From assembly GCA_903862425.1 (NCBI GenBank), contig CAIOYC010000031.1, positions 1-64,000 of the forward strand: DNA of 64,000 nucleotides, given 5' to 3'. The position numbers and the translations under genes are program-made. A model generated the notes under the pieces. The model did no database searches. It had not been told where the DNA came from and saw nothing but the letters and a program-made list of their open reading frames with translations. Source of the stretch: an uncultured Caulobacterales bacterium. Lineage in GTDB: Bacteria; Pseudomonadota; Alphaproteobacteria; Caulobacterales; Caulobacteraceae. Positions 9,307 to 20,263 of this stretch are shown one piece after another; positions within the stretch are counted from its first letter, which is position 1, and each line of letters starts with the position of its first letter.

Positions 9307-9371
9307 CGGTGAGCACCCTTGATCTGCTCGCCTCGGCATTCACCGGGATGAGCGGGCGTTGATGCGAGGGA

Positions 9372-10754
9372 TCAGCCCTCGGGTCCGCGCAGGACCCAGC
9401 CGCGTCGTCTGAGCGCCACGAGGTAGTAGGCGGCGGCCACCACGGCTACAGCCAGGGACGCCAACAGGCCTGGCCGTCCTTCCGCCGGATCGATCCAGTC
9501 CGACCACAACACGGCGACCAGAGCCACGAGCGCGACCAGCGGCGTGGCGGGATAGCCGAACACGCGGAAAACGCCGTGCCGGGTCGAGCCGGTGCGCCGT
9601 CCGGCCATCTGGCTGAGGCACAGGAAGGCGTAGACCATGGCCACGCTGGTGCCCGTGGCGACCAGCAGCAGCTTCATCGGGATCAGGCACAACGCGCCCG
9701 CCAGCACGCCCGTGACCAGGGTGGCCGCCCAGGGCGAGCCTAGGCGGGGGTGAACCCGCACCAGGAGGGCGTTCAACGGACCGGGCCAGGTCTCGTCCCG
9801 CCCCAGCGCATAGAGCTGCCGCGCGGACAGCAGCACCACGGCGATCACGGCGTTGACGATGGCCAGGGCGATGGCGAGGCCGAGCACGAGCGCGAGGGTC
9901 TTGCCGCCAGCGCTTTGAATGAAGTCCATGAACACGCTCTTGGCCCCCAGCAGGGCGGCAAGATCCGGCGCGCCGGTCAGCACCGCCGTCAGCGGGATCA
10001 CCTCGGCGGCCACGGTCACGAGGAGGGCGATGACCACCGTCCTGCCGACGCGCCGCGGCGCGTCCTGCATCTCCTCGGCGAAGTAGACCGCGCCCCCATA
10101 GCCGTCATAGGCGAAGGTGGCGACGGCGACGGCGAGACCGAGCGCGGCGATGGGCGCCGCCGTCAACGCCCCGTGGCTCAACACCTGCGGATGGGTGAGA
10201 AGCGCGATAGGGCTGCGCATCGGATGGTGGAAGCCGAGCCAGGCCAGGATCAACAGGGCTACGATCTCCACCCCCAGAAAGGCGCCGGTAACCAAAGCGT
10301 TGGTGCGGATGTTGAGCACGCCGAGCAGGGTCGCGCCGGTAATCACCCCGAGCGCCACGGGAAGCGGCTGCAGCCTCGGTATGGCAACGCCCACATAGTC
10401 GCAAATGCCCAGCGACAGCACCGCCACGCCGAGCAGGGAATTGACCAGGTTCAGCCCCATCACCACGAAACCCGGCATGGGCCCGAGCGTGCGCCCGACG
10501 ATGGCGTATTCGCCGCCCGCTAAGGGGAAGGCCGAGCCGAGCTCGCCATAGATCCCGGCCATGCAGACCGCGATCAGCGCCGCCGCCGCCATGGAGATGA
10601 GCGCGCCGCTGCCCGCTTGGCTCAGCACATCCGGCACGATCACGAACACCGAGGAGGCGGGCGTCTCCGCAGACAAGGCCAGGAACAGCACACCCATCAG
10701 CCCCATCGAGCGGGTGAGGGGTGCGACCTTTAGATTGTCGCGGCCCTGGCTCAC
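9372..10754 (-). CDS. APC superfamily amino acid permease
   Basis: A 460-residue polytopic transporter (about 12 hydrophobic segments) of the amino acid/polyamine/organocation superfamily. The N-terminal MGVLFLALSAETPASSVFVIVP and FPLAGGEYAIVGRTLGP resemble the first helices of APC proteins, where the unwound helix contacts the substrate. The GTG start at 10754 overlaps the stop of the upstream permease gene (GTGA), so the pair is translationally coupled. The substrate cannot be deduced; the two proteins may work separately or as a pair. Confidence 0.85.
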   Translation of the reverse strand: MSQGRDNLKVAPLTRSMGLMGVLFLALSAETPASSVFVIVPDVLSQAGSGALISMAAAALIAVCMAGIYGELGSAFPLAGGEYAIVGRTLGPMPGFVVMGLNLVNSLLGVAVLSLGICDYVGVAIPRLQPLPVALGVITGATLLGVLNIRTNALVTGAFLGVEIVALLILAWLGFHHPMRSPIALLTHPQVLSHGALTAAPIAALGLAVAVATFAYDGYGGAVYFAEEMQDAPRRVGRTVVIALLVTVAAEVIPLTAVLTGAPDLAALLGAKSVFMDFIQSAGGKTLALVLGLAIALAIVNAVIAVVLLSARQLYALGRDETWPGPLNALLVRVHPRLGSPWAATLVTGVLAGALCLIPMKLLLVATGTSVAMVYAFLCLSQMAGRRTGSTRHGVFRVFGYPATPLVALVALVAVLWSDWIDPAEGRPGLLASLAVAVVAAAYYLVALRRRGWVLRGPEG

Positions 10755-12148
10755 GCCGCCTCCTCGGCGGTGGTGGGCGGCACGTAGGAGGTGAAGCCAC
10801 CGGCGCGCTTGCGCAGGCCGAGCCAATAATAGGCGCAGGCCGCCGCGAACACGCCGCTGAGGATGAAGGTCGAAGGCCTTCCGGCATCGGGATCATAAAG
10901 GTTGGCGGCCACCGAGGCGCCGGCCACCAACAGCGCGAAGGCCGGCAGCACCGGATGAGCCGTGGCGCGATAGAACTGTCCGGTAGTTCCAGCACGCCGA
11001 CCGACCAGGATGGCGAGCGCGGTCAGGATCACATAGGAGACATCGCCGGCCAGCAGGGTGATCAGCGCCCGCTCGCCCATCAGGCTGCACAGATAGGCGA
11101 CAACGGCCAGGGCCAGAGCGGCGTTGAGCGGCGAGCCGAAGGTGGGGCTGATGCTGGACAGCCAGCGGTTCACCGCCGCCGGCCACACCGCATCCCGTCC
11201 GGTGGAGAACAGAAACCGCGACAGGCCCATGCTGGCCGCGACCAGATTGTTGAAGATGGCGGTCAGGACGCCCGTGCTGACGATCCCCGCCACCAGCGGT
11301 CCGGAGGTCTGGTTCAGGAAGGTGGCGATGGGGGCTTCCGCCGCCAGCATCGCCTTCAGGTCCGGCGCCGCCAGCACCACCAGCACCACCGGCGCGGCGA
11401 TAAGGATGGCGGCGACCAGCCCGGCCCAGGCGACGACGCTGCCGATGCGGCGCTGGGCGTCGCGCATGTCCTCGCCGAAATACATCGCCCAGGTGGCTCC
11501 GGCGGTCGACCAGACGCCCGCCACCACCGCCATGGCCATGGTCACCGGCGGCGTGGACGTCATCGCGCCCTTGGTCAGCATGACCGGGTGGAACACCACT
11601 TCGGCGAGGGAGCGTACCGGGTGCTGGGCAGCCACGCCGACCAGCACGACCAGCGCCACCGCCTCGACCGCCAGGAATATGCCGGTGACGAGGGCGCTGG
11701 TCCTGACCCTGAGGACGGCGATGGCCGTGGCCAGAATTAACACCGCCGCGACGATGGCCGTGTGAGGCAGGGCGGGGATCAGAACGCGCACATAGCTGGC
11801 GAAACCATAGGATGCGAACGCCATGAATAACGGCGCGGCGATCAGGCTGAGGGCCACATAGCCGAACCCCAGGCACCCGCCGATGGTAGCGATGAAGCCG
11901 GGATAGAGGCCGCCCGCGCGCGGAAAGCTGCCCCCCAATTCGGCGCACAGCAGGCTCACCAGCGCCGAGACCAACCCGCCCAGTACATAGCCCAGCGCCG
12001 CGCCCGTTCCCGCCAGGTGCAGCACACCCGCCCCGCCGATATAGACCGAGGCGACGGGTGAAAGCGCCGACAGGGTCAGCATCATCACCCCTACCGGCCC
12101 AAGCTCGCGCGCAAGGGTGGAGGCGCTGGTATCAGAAACTGTGGACAT
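10751..12148 (-). CDS. APC superfamily amino acid permease, second copy
   Basis: A 465-residue polytopic permease related to its downstream neighbour. It begins MSTVSDTSASTLARELGPVG and continues with VMMLTLSALSPVASVYIGG and GGSFPRAGGLYPGFIATIGG, matching helices 1 and 3 of the APC fold. The frame is open further upstream to 12277, but that extension (rich in Cys, Trp and Thr) looks non-coding. The two genes share an overlap and similar layout and probably arose by tandem duplication. The substrate is unknown. Confidence 0.85.
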   Translation of the reverse strand: MSTVSDTSASTLARELGPVGVMMLTLSALSPVASVYIGGAGVLHLAGTGAALGYVLGGLVSALVSLLCAELGGSFPRAGGLYPGFIATIGGCLGFGYVALSLIAAPLFMAFASYGFASYVRVLIPALPHTAIVAAVLILATAIAVLRVRTSALVTGIFLAVEAVALVVLVGVAAQHPVRSLAEVVFHPVMLTKGAMTSTPPVTMAMAVVAGVWSTAGATWAMYFGEDMRDAQRRIGSVVAWAGLVAAILIAAPVVLVVLAAPDLKAMLAAEAPIATFLNQTSGPLVAGIVSTGVLTAIFNNLVAASMGLSRFLFSTGRDAVWPAAVNRWLSSISPTFGSPLNAALALAVVAYLCSLMGERALITLLAGDVSYVILTALAILVGRRAGTTGQFYRATAHPVLPAFALLVAGASVAANLYDPDAGRPSTFILSGVFAAACAYYWLGLRKRAGGFTSYVPPTTAEEAA

Positions 12149-12284
12149 CGACACCCGTGCGGCAAAGTGGAGACAGCCGAGCTTATCCGTACCGCCGCTC
12201 GCGTCCAGCACTCCAACGACCGAACGGGTCCAACACGTTCTGAAGCTCACCAGATGGGCAGTCGTGGATGGCGACAATTCGAGA

Positions 12285-12710
12285 TCAGCGGTCAGGGCAG
12301 GTTGGCGATGCGATCCTGTCCTGGGTGGCCTTCAGTCGTCCCTGTCCGTCACGTTCGAAACGAACCGCTCTCTCGCTCCTATAGGTCCCGCCATTGTGCG
12401 CCGTGTCTGTGATGCAAACGTCGGTGTACGGATAGGAGCTATCCAAAAGTGTGAGTCCGAACGACCAGGTGTGGTCGGGTAGCCAAACCTCGACGCTCAG
12501 CCCTTCTCCCGTCATTTCAGTAAAGCCGTAGGACGCAAGGCTCCACTTTCCGGGCTCCTTGCGTGGGCCGATCGAATTCGGAAACGAAGTGATGTCGATG
12601 TCGCGTGCTATCCCCGCACCCGTGTTCTGGGCTGCTGGCTCGATGATCGGCCGTGGCTGAGCCATCAGGAGGCTGACGACAAGGGCGGACCCAGTTGCGG
12701 TTATCTTCAT
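12285..12710 (-). CDS. Small secreted hypothetical protein
   Basis: A 141-residue protein with a signal peptide (MKITATGSALVVSLLMAQ). The start has a strong GGAGAACGTC-ATG ribosome binding site. The mature part contains PGKWSLASYGFTEMTGEGLSVEVWLPDHTW and DVCITDTAHNGGTYRSERAVRFERD, suggesting a small beta-sheet domain with two cysteines. No family recognised. It is divergent from clpB across about 175 bp. Confidence 0.7.
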   Translation of the reverse strand: MKITATGSALVVSLLMAQPRPIIEPAAQNTGAGIARDIDITSFPNSIGPRKEPGKWSLASYGFTEMTGEGLSVEVWLPDHTWSFGLTLLDSSYPYTDVCITDTAHNGGTYRSERAVRFERDGQGRLKATQDRIASPTCPDR

Positions 12711-12792
12711 GACGTTCTCCAGCTCCCAAGGCGCCGACCTCGGCGCGTTGGAATAACGCCCTCCATAGCCCGGCATTGATCTGCCAGACACC

Positions 12793-12820
12793 CTTGTGTG
12801 GCCGATCCGCCACACCACAT
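12793..12820 (+). promoter_or_regulatory. Possible heat-shock (sigma-32-type) promoter of clpB
   Basis: CTTG at 12793-12796 and CCACAT at 12815-12820 are 18 bp apart and lie about 65 bp before the clpB start. The alphaproteobacterial RpoH consensus is roughly CTTG-N17/18-CCATnT, so the -10 part is only a partial match. Weak candidate, supported mainly by clpB being a classic heat-shock gene. Confidence 0.3.
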
Positions 12821-12885
12821 GAGGCTGGCCCGAACCGTGCTTCCGAGAAGGCGGGGAGGGGTATTCCGCCTGTCCAGGGGACGCC

Positions 12886-15486
<2,601 letters not shown>

Positions 15487-15505
15487 CTATTAATCCCGCA
15501 CGCAA

Positions 15506-16855
15506 TTAATGATGAACCTCTGCAGCGTGTCCCACACGCTGCAGAGGTGTTGTCCAGATGGTGAGAGGTCGGCACTGTGAACGTATCATTGATGAGGATG
15601 AGAGAACCTCCTCACTGCGCTGAAAGCGTCGAACAATCTTTTCGTATTCAGAATCTATGGCACCTGTTGACATCTGATGATTTAATGCAGCTTTCATTTT
15701 TTCAGACCAAGAAGCATTAGAGTATGTAGTTTCTCCGACCTTATTGAGATAGTGAGTTACTGAAAGCTCGATCAGAACTCTGTGTAATACAGATATTGCA
15801 TTTATATGTTTTGATAATCTTAGATTGAATTGTAGATCGTCCCAAATTGCTCGAATTCGCGTCATCTCCGGCGTCTTTGGGAGATTAAAATGCACGTCGC
15901 TTGGGATTAGATTTAATCGCTTCTGAGGTTCCGGTGGATCCTCTGCAGACTCAGATTCATCTTGAGATGGTGTGTCCGATTCGTCTCGAATTTCTTGGTC
16001 ATCCTCATCGGCCTCGCCCGAACCCAAAAGCCAATCTTCAATTGTGATGGGAGTCTTTAGGGCGAACTTGACGTTGGGTAGAAGACCTTCCGCATCCAAC
16101 TTGTTCAAATATTTTGTCTTAGATTCAGCGTCCCAAACGTCAGCAAGGACGATATGCCCACTACTAAGGTCGTCGAATATACGCGAGATAGCTCGCATTG
16201 CGGCGCCCGGCTCGTGCGTGAACGAGAGAGTATTTTTTCTTAAGCTAAGGCCAACTCTGTTACGTTGAGATTCTGCAGATAGAAGTCTGTTGGCGTTAGA
16301 TATTGGAATTTGGTGGAGCGGCCGCGGATAGCCGTCGCGCTTAAGTGTTGAAAATATCTCGCGGGCTATATTTACCGCCCCGCCTTTTCCAGTACGTTCT
16401 ACAAAGTTGTGCTTTGCCGTGGCGTCCCATTGGCTTTGGCCGACACCATTCTGAGAGCCTGTGTGTCGTCGGTATAGGATTTCATCTATTAGTTCCCCAT
16501 CCTGTTCGATGCGGCATTCAAGTTCTGAAGGGATGGGCTGCGCCGCTCCATCAGCAAGTTGCTGGTAGAATCTGGTCCATTCCGAAGTGGGCGCTAGGCC
16601 CGGCCTTAGAAGAAGTTTGAGAGACGCTACGCGTCTGTTGCCATCGTATACGATCCATCCCTCTTCCTCCTGACGGATGAGAGGGGGTTCATAGACCTTC
16701 CCCGCCGCAACGATGTCCGCTGCGAGCCGTTTCATATGGTCCGCCTTCTTGGCTAGCAGCCAAGCAAATGCGGCCGCTTCGCTTTCCATTGGTCCGTGGC
16801 GATCATTGTCGCGGTTGACTACGAGGTCATCCACCGCGCGAATTGCGTAGGTCAT
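15506..16855 (-). CDS. ParB-like (DGNRR) accessory protein, probably frameshifted near the 3' end
   Basis: A 449-residue reading frame with visibly lower G+C than its neighbours, which suggests horizontal acquisition. Residues 44-82 contain RLAADIVAAGKVYEPPLI and IVYDGNRRVASLKLL. The DGNRR motif (71-75) is typical of ParB/Srx-fold proteins that bind or cut DNA or use a nucleotide. An acidic linker (about 277-310) follows, then a helical C-terminal part (RIRAIWDDLQFNLRLSKHI). After about residue 415 the frame reads through SSSSMIRSQCRP to a Pro/Thr-rich tail. In the next frame the same DNA encodes YVHSADLSPSGQHL then CSVWDTLQRFIINCVRD with a stop at 15490, which looks like the true ending; a one-base shift near 15585-15592 would restore it. 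Function unknown; a defence or mobile-island role is only inference. Confidence 0.7.
   Translation of the reverse strand: MTYAIRAVDDLVVNRDNDRHGPMESEAAAFAWLLAKKADHMKRLAADIVAAGKVYEPPLIRQEEEGWIVYDGNRRVASLKLLLRPGLAPTSEWTRFYQQLADGAAQPIPSELECRIEQDGELIDEILYRRHTGSQNGVGQSQWDATAKHNFVERTGKGGAVNIAREIFSTLKRDGYPRPLHQIPISNANRLLSAESQRNRVGLSLRKNTLSFTHEPGAAMRAISRIFDDLSSGHIVLADVWDAESKTKYLNKLDAEGLLPNVKFALKTPITIEDWLLGSGEADEDDQEIRDESDTPSQDESESAEDPPEPQKRLNLIPSDVHFNLPKTPEMTRIRAIWDDLQFNLRLSKHINAISVLHRVLIELSVTHYLNKVGETTYSNASWSEKMKAALNHQMSTGAIDSEYEKIVRRFQRSEEVLSSSSMIRSQCRPLTIWTTPLQRVGHAAEVHH
15516..15548. terminator. Perfect 15-bp inverted repeat between clpB and the ParB-like gene
   Basis: ACCTCTGCAGCGTGT at 15516-15530 and its exact reverse complement at 15534-15548 are separated by CCC. 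It lies 30 bp after the clpB stop and could act as a terminator for both convergent genes. No T-run follows on either strand, so a role as a site for a DNA-binding protein is also possible. It overlaps the 3' codons of the minus-strand gene. Confidence 0.5.
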
Positions 16856-16911
16856 GTGTAGGCTCCCCGCTTCTCAGACTTGTCCAAACTGGTGGGGCGC
16901 GCAACCAAAAC

Positions 16912-16927
16912 AAGAGATTAGTCTCTT
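16912..16927. promoter_or_regulatory. Inverted repeat between the ParB-like gene and yjbQ
   Basis: AAGAGA-TTAG-TCTCTT is a perfect 6-bp-arm inverted repeat in the divergent region, 57 bp upstream of the ParB-like start and 74 bp upstream of the YjbQ-family start. It could be an operator for the accessory gene. No experimental or family support. Confidence 0.3.
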
Positions 16928-17000
16928 CTTGCTCTGCACGGGTTGAGTGAGAGGTGCCATAAGTCCCGAACTATCTCCCCCATTCAAGACTTACCCAGCC

Positions 17001-17420
17001 ATGCCCCAACACGCCCACACCTTCACCGTCTCCACCCAGGGCAAGGGGCTGTACGAGATCACCGACGCGGTGCAGCGCTGGGCGGAGGGGCAGGGGGCTG
17101 GGATCGGGTTGTTGACACTGTATTGCCGTCACACCTCCGCTTCGCTGCTGATCTCGGAGAATGCGGCGCGGGCGGTGCGGACGGACCTGGAGGCCTTCTT
17201 CGAGCGGATCGCGCCCGAGGCGCCGGGGCGTTATACCCATGACGACGAGGGGCCGGACGACATGCCCGCCCACCTGCGCGCCGCGCTTACCGCCACCTCG
17301 CTGTCCATTCCCCTGGTAGACGGGCGCCTCGTGCTCGGCACGTGGCAGGGCGTCTATCTGTTCGAGCACCGCCGCGCCCCGCACCGGCGCGAGGTGGTGG
17401 CCCACCTACTGGCGGCGTGA
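17001..17420 (+). CDS. YjbQ/UPF0047 family protein
   Basis: A 139-residue protein of the UPF0047 (YjbQ) family, annotated in databases as secondary thiamine-phosphate synthase-like because some members complement thiamine phosphate synthase mutants. The family signatures are clear: LYCRHTSASLLISENA (about 40-55), HDDEGPDDMPAHLRAAL, and the C-terminal GTWQGVYLFEHR with a conserved His. The start MPQHAHTFTV fits the family, and the open frame upstream to 16947 is not needed. The physiological role is not established. Confidence 0.92.
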   Translation: MPQHAHTFTVSTQGKGLYEITDAVQRWAEGQGAGIGLLTLYCRHTSASLLISENAARAVRTDLEAFFERIAPEAPGRYTHDDEGPDDMPAHLRAALTATSLSIPLVDGRLVLGTWQGVYLFEHRRAPHRREVVAHLLAA

Positions 17421-17479
17421 GATCTGCTCCCTCTCCTGCGAAGTGGGAGGGGTGGGGCGCGCGGCGGGCGCTCCCGAAC

Positions 17480-17995
17480 CTATTGCAGGCGAGCGGCCAG
17501 TTGATCGACCGCGATGTTGATCGCCGGGTCGGACTTCAGGCCTTTGACCCGCTCGGCCAGAACCACCTCGGCCAGCTGCGCGGCGAGTTCACCGGCGGCG
17601 GCCTTGACCTCGGCGGTGGCCTGGGTCTCGGCATTGGCGATGCGGCGATCGGCGAGGGCGGTGCGGCGGGCAATGCTCTCCTCCAGCTTCACCTTCGCCT
17701 CGGCGGCCATGCGCACGGCGGTGGCCTTGGCCTCCTCCAGCATGGCGGCGCCCTGGATTTCGGCCTCGTCGCGCTGGGTCTTGATCTCGGCCAGCATGGC
17801 CTCGGCCTCGGCGCGCAGGCGCGCGGCCTCCTCGAGGTCGGCCTTGATGGTGGCCGCCTTGGTATCGAGGGCGCCGAGGGCGAACTTGAAGCCGCCGGCG
17901 AACCACACCACGGCGAGGAACAGGATCAGGCCGACGGCCACCCACAGCTCGGGGTTGGCGGCGTTCCAGAATTCGAGGTCGAAGAAGGCGGGCAT
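17480..17995 (-). CDS. atpF: ATP synthase F0 subunit b
   Basis: Part of the peripheral stalk that joins the membrane sector to F1. The 171-residue protein has one N-terminal membrane segment (about 16-38, LWVAVGLILFLAVVWFAGG) and then a long charged Ala/Glu/Lys-rich helix typical of subunit b. It is the last gene of the F0 operon, 6 bp after the b' gene, as in other alphaproteobacteria that use a b/b' pair. Confidence 0.94.
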   Translation of the reverse strand: MPAFFDLEFWNAANPELWVAVGLILFLAVVWFAGGFKFALGALDTKAATIKADLEEAARLRAEAEAMLAEIKTQRDEAEIQGAAMLEEAKATAVRMAAEAKVKLEESIARRTALADRRIANAETQATAEVKAAAGELAAQLAEVVLAERVKGLKSDPAINIAVDQLAARLQ

Positions 17996-18001
17996 TGGTC
18001 C

Positions 18002-18619
18002 TTACCCCTGCAGTTGGGCGAGGGCGGCGGAGACCTGTTCGCCCGTGGCGGGCGCACCGGTCAGCTTCTCGACGATGGCGTGGGCGGTGTCGGCGGCGAC
18101 GGTGGAGACATTGCCCATGGCCGCGTCGCGGGCGACCCGGATGGAGGCCTCGGCGGCGTGAAGCTTGGCGGAGAGCTCGGCTTCCTGCGCATCGTGGCTG
18201 GCCTTGGCTTCGGCTTCGGCCTTGGCCTTGGCGTCGGCAGCGGTCTTCTGGGCCTTGGCGCGGGCGTCGGCTAGGGATTGGCGGGCGGCTTCGGCCTGGG
18301 CGGCGGCTTCGGCCTGGACCGACTTGGCGCTGGCGATGGCGCCGCCGATGGTCTTCTCGCGCTCGTCGAAAATCCGGCGGATCCGCGGGGCGAAGACGCG
18401 CGACATCAGCACGTAGAGGATGGCGAACAGGATCACCAGATAGGCGATCTGGCCCGGCCAGTGCTGCAGCTGGAACTGCGGCAGGCCGCTGGACGGCGCT
18501 TCGGTGGCCTCCGACGTCGCCGGCGCCTTGTGCTGCTGGTTCAGAGTCTGGGCGTCGTTCTCCGCCGCCCGCTCGACCGTAGGCGCGTGCTTGATCGTTT
18601 CTGTGTGCGGCTCAGCCAT
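18002..18619 (-). CDS. atpG: ATP synthase F0 subunit b'
   Basis: The second, divergent peripheral-stalk subunit found in alphaproteobacteria and photosynthetic organisms. Its 205 residues comprise an extended polar N-terminus (residues 1-55), one membrane segment (about 56-77, QIAYLVILFAILYVLMSRVF) and an Ala-rich coiled-coil helix. FAPRIRRIFDEREKTIGGAI is typical of b'. It would form a heterodimer with the neighbouring subunit b. It lies between atpE and atpF. Confidence 0.93.
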   Translation of the reverse strand: MAEPHTETIKHAPTVERAAENDAQTLNQQHKAPATSEATEAPSSGLPQFQLQHWPGQIAYLVILFAILYVLMSRVFAPRIRRIFDEREKTIGGAIASAKSVQAEAAAQAEAARQSLADARAKAQKTAADAKAKAEAEAKASHDAQEAELSAKLHAAEASIRVARDAAMGNVSTVAADTAHAIVEKLTGAPATGEQVSAALAQLQG

Positions 18620-18693
18620 TCCGGATCCGTCGTCAGGTACAGAAGGCGGGACGACGCCGAGATGCGCGCCCCGCGGACTTCAGAGAGGATGGA

Positions 18694-18918
18694 TCAGCCG
18701 AACTTCAGCAGGATGCCGAGCACGAAGGCCAGGATGCCCAGGGCTTCGGCGAGGGCGGCGCCCACGAACAGGTTGCCGATTTGCGACGCGGCGGCCGACG
18801 GATTGCGCAGGGCGCCCGTCAGGAAGCTGCCGAAGACCTGGCCCACGCCGATGCCGGCGCCGATCATGCCGAGGGTGGCGAGGCCCGCGCCGATTTGCTT
18901 AGCAGCCGTAACGTCCAT
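18694..18918 (-). CDS. atpE: ATP synthase F0 subunit c
   Basis: Ring-forming proton-carrying subunit, 74 residues, two membrane helices. The polar loop has ALRNPSA (RNP at 38-40; the family usually shows R[NQ]P), and the proton-binding carboxylate is E58 in [12 protein letters not shown]. The glycine-rich first helix ([21 protein letters not shown]) is characteristic. The ATG at 18918 is the natural start; a much longer overlapping frame upstream is a shadow. Confidence 0.96.
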   Translation of the reverse strand: MDVTAAKQIGAGLATLGMIGAGIGVGQVFGSFLTGALRNPSAAASQIGNLFVGAALAEALGILAFVLGILLKFG

Positions 18919-18974
18919 TGTGTGTAGTCCCGTAGTGAGGATGGAGGATGTTGGAGGAGAGAAAAAGACCGAGC

Positions 18975-19763
18975 CTAGTGCCCGTGCCCCAGGTTGACCA
19001 CGTCGTTGAGGTAGATGCAGGTCAGCACCGCGAAGACGAAGGCCTGCAGGAACGCCACGAGGCACTCCAGCGCAGTCAGCGCCACGACCATGGAAAGCGA
19101 CAGGGCCGCGCCGGGAATGCCCAGCAGCCCGAAACCGCCGCCCGCCGCCAGGGCGCCCAGCGCCACCACGAAGCCGGCGAACACCTTCAGCGCCACGTGG
19201 CCGCCCAGCATGTTGCCGAACAGACGAAGGGCCAGGGTGACGGGGCGTAGCAGGAAGGAGACGAACTCGATCAGCACGATCACCGGCAGGAGCACGATCG
19301 GCACGCCGGAGGGCACGAACAGCTTGAAGAAGCCGAGCCCGTTCCTTGCGAAGCCGATGATCAGCACCAGCAGGATGGTGATCACAGCGAAGGTGGCGGT
19401 AATGGCCAGCTGCGAGGTGACCGTGAAGGTCAAAAGCAGGCCAAGGATGTTCATGGCCAGAATGAAGCTGAAAATGGTGAAGACGAATGGAAAGAGCTTC
19501 TTGCCCTCGTGGCCGATGATCGACTCCCCAAGGTCGTCGATCATGGAGAAGAGCTGCTCGCCCACCGCCTGGGTGCGCGTCGGCACCACCTTCATATTGG
19601 CGGTGACGATGGTCAGGAAGATCACGATCGCGGCGAAAGCCACGGTCATCGCCAGGTGCGAATTGGTGAACGCCAGATCGGTCTTGCCGATCAGCGGCAG
19701 GTTCACCACGCCGAAATCGATCAGCTTGGTGATCTGGAACTGATGAATCGGGTCGGTGGCCAT
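18975..19763 (-). CDS. atpB: ATP synthase F0 subunit a
   Basis: Membrane subunit that forms the two proton half-channels beside the c ring. It is 262 residues with several hydrophobic helices. The essential arginine is in [13 protein letters not shown], the most conserved stretch of the family; the C-terminal helix has [23 protein letters not shown], also a hallmark. It starts 10 bp after the atpI stop and precedes atpE by 57 bp. Confidence 0.96.
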   Translation of the reverse strand: MATDPIHQFQITKLIDFGVVNLPLIGKTDLAFTNSHLAMTVAFAAIVIFLTIVTANMKVVPTRTQAVGEQLFSMIDDLGESIIGHEGKKLFPFVFTIFSFILAMNILGLLLTFTVTSQLAITATFAVITILLVLIIGFARNGLGFFKLFVPSGVPIVLLPVIVLIEFVSFLLRPVTLALRLFGNMLGGHVALKVFAGFVVALGALAAGGGFGLLGIPGAALSLSMVVALTALECLVAFLQAFVFAVLTCIYLNDVVNLGHGH

Positions 19764-19772
19764 CGGCCCAGA

Positions 19773-20132
19773 TCACTCCTCGTCGTCGTCGAACGGCGCC
19801 GACGGGGGTGTCGGTCCGGTATCCTGCTTGGCCAGCGCCATCAGCCTCTGGGCTGTGCGGTTGGCCATCCAAAGCGAAAGGGCGAAACCAATCAGAACGC
19901 CCCCGATCAGACCCACCGCGGTCGGGATCTTGAAGACCCAGACCACGAGAGCGCCGCCCGCCAGCCCTATCAACACCCCGCCGATCAACTCGGCGATGAT
20001 CTTGTAGGCCTGACCGACGGCCTGTTCACCGGCATGCGCGGTCAACGGACGCTGGGTCCGAGCCCCCAGAGCGGCGGCCCGTTCGTCGAGGCGGCGAATC
20101 GCCTCTTCGCGGGGATCGTCTGCAGGGGGCAT
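19773..20132 (-). CDS. atpI: ATP synthase protein I (AtpI)
   Basis: First gene of the F0 operon: a small membrane protein (119 residues) thought to help c-ring assembly. The N-terminus is charged ([17 protein letters not shown]). Two hydrophobic hairpin helices follow, with the glycine-rich [17 protein letters not shown] and [13 protein letters not shown] pattern of the family, and the C-terminus is acidic (PFDDDEE). I chose the ATG at 20132 because the upstream extension to 20240 is Arg-rich and looks non-coding. Confidence 0.85.
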   Translation of the reverse strand: MPPADDPREEAIRRLDERAAALGARTQRPLTAHAGEQAVGQAYKIIAELIGGVLIGLAGGALVVWVFKIPTAVGLIGGVLIGFALSLWMANRTAQRLMALAKQDTGPTPPSAPFDDDEE

Positions 20133-20263
20133 GATGACTGCGATGCGGTTGGCGGCCGGAGCAGAGCCCCGTCCGTGATCGCGGCGGAACCTATAGACGC
20201 GCGGTTGACAGGTCAAGCGTCCGTTTCTAGGCCGCAACATACGGAAAAGGCGGAGCTTTCAGC

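Noticed and set aside
10721-11740. A 339-codon plus-strand frame opposite the second permease
   Set aside because: Gly/His/Arg/Asp-rich translation with no domain; the permease has the coherent transmembrane pattern.
17421-17479. Possible terminator hairpin after yjbQ (CCCTCTCC and GGGAGGGG)
   Set aside because: The arms do not pair cleanly and no U-tract follows on either strand.
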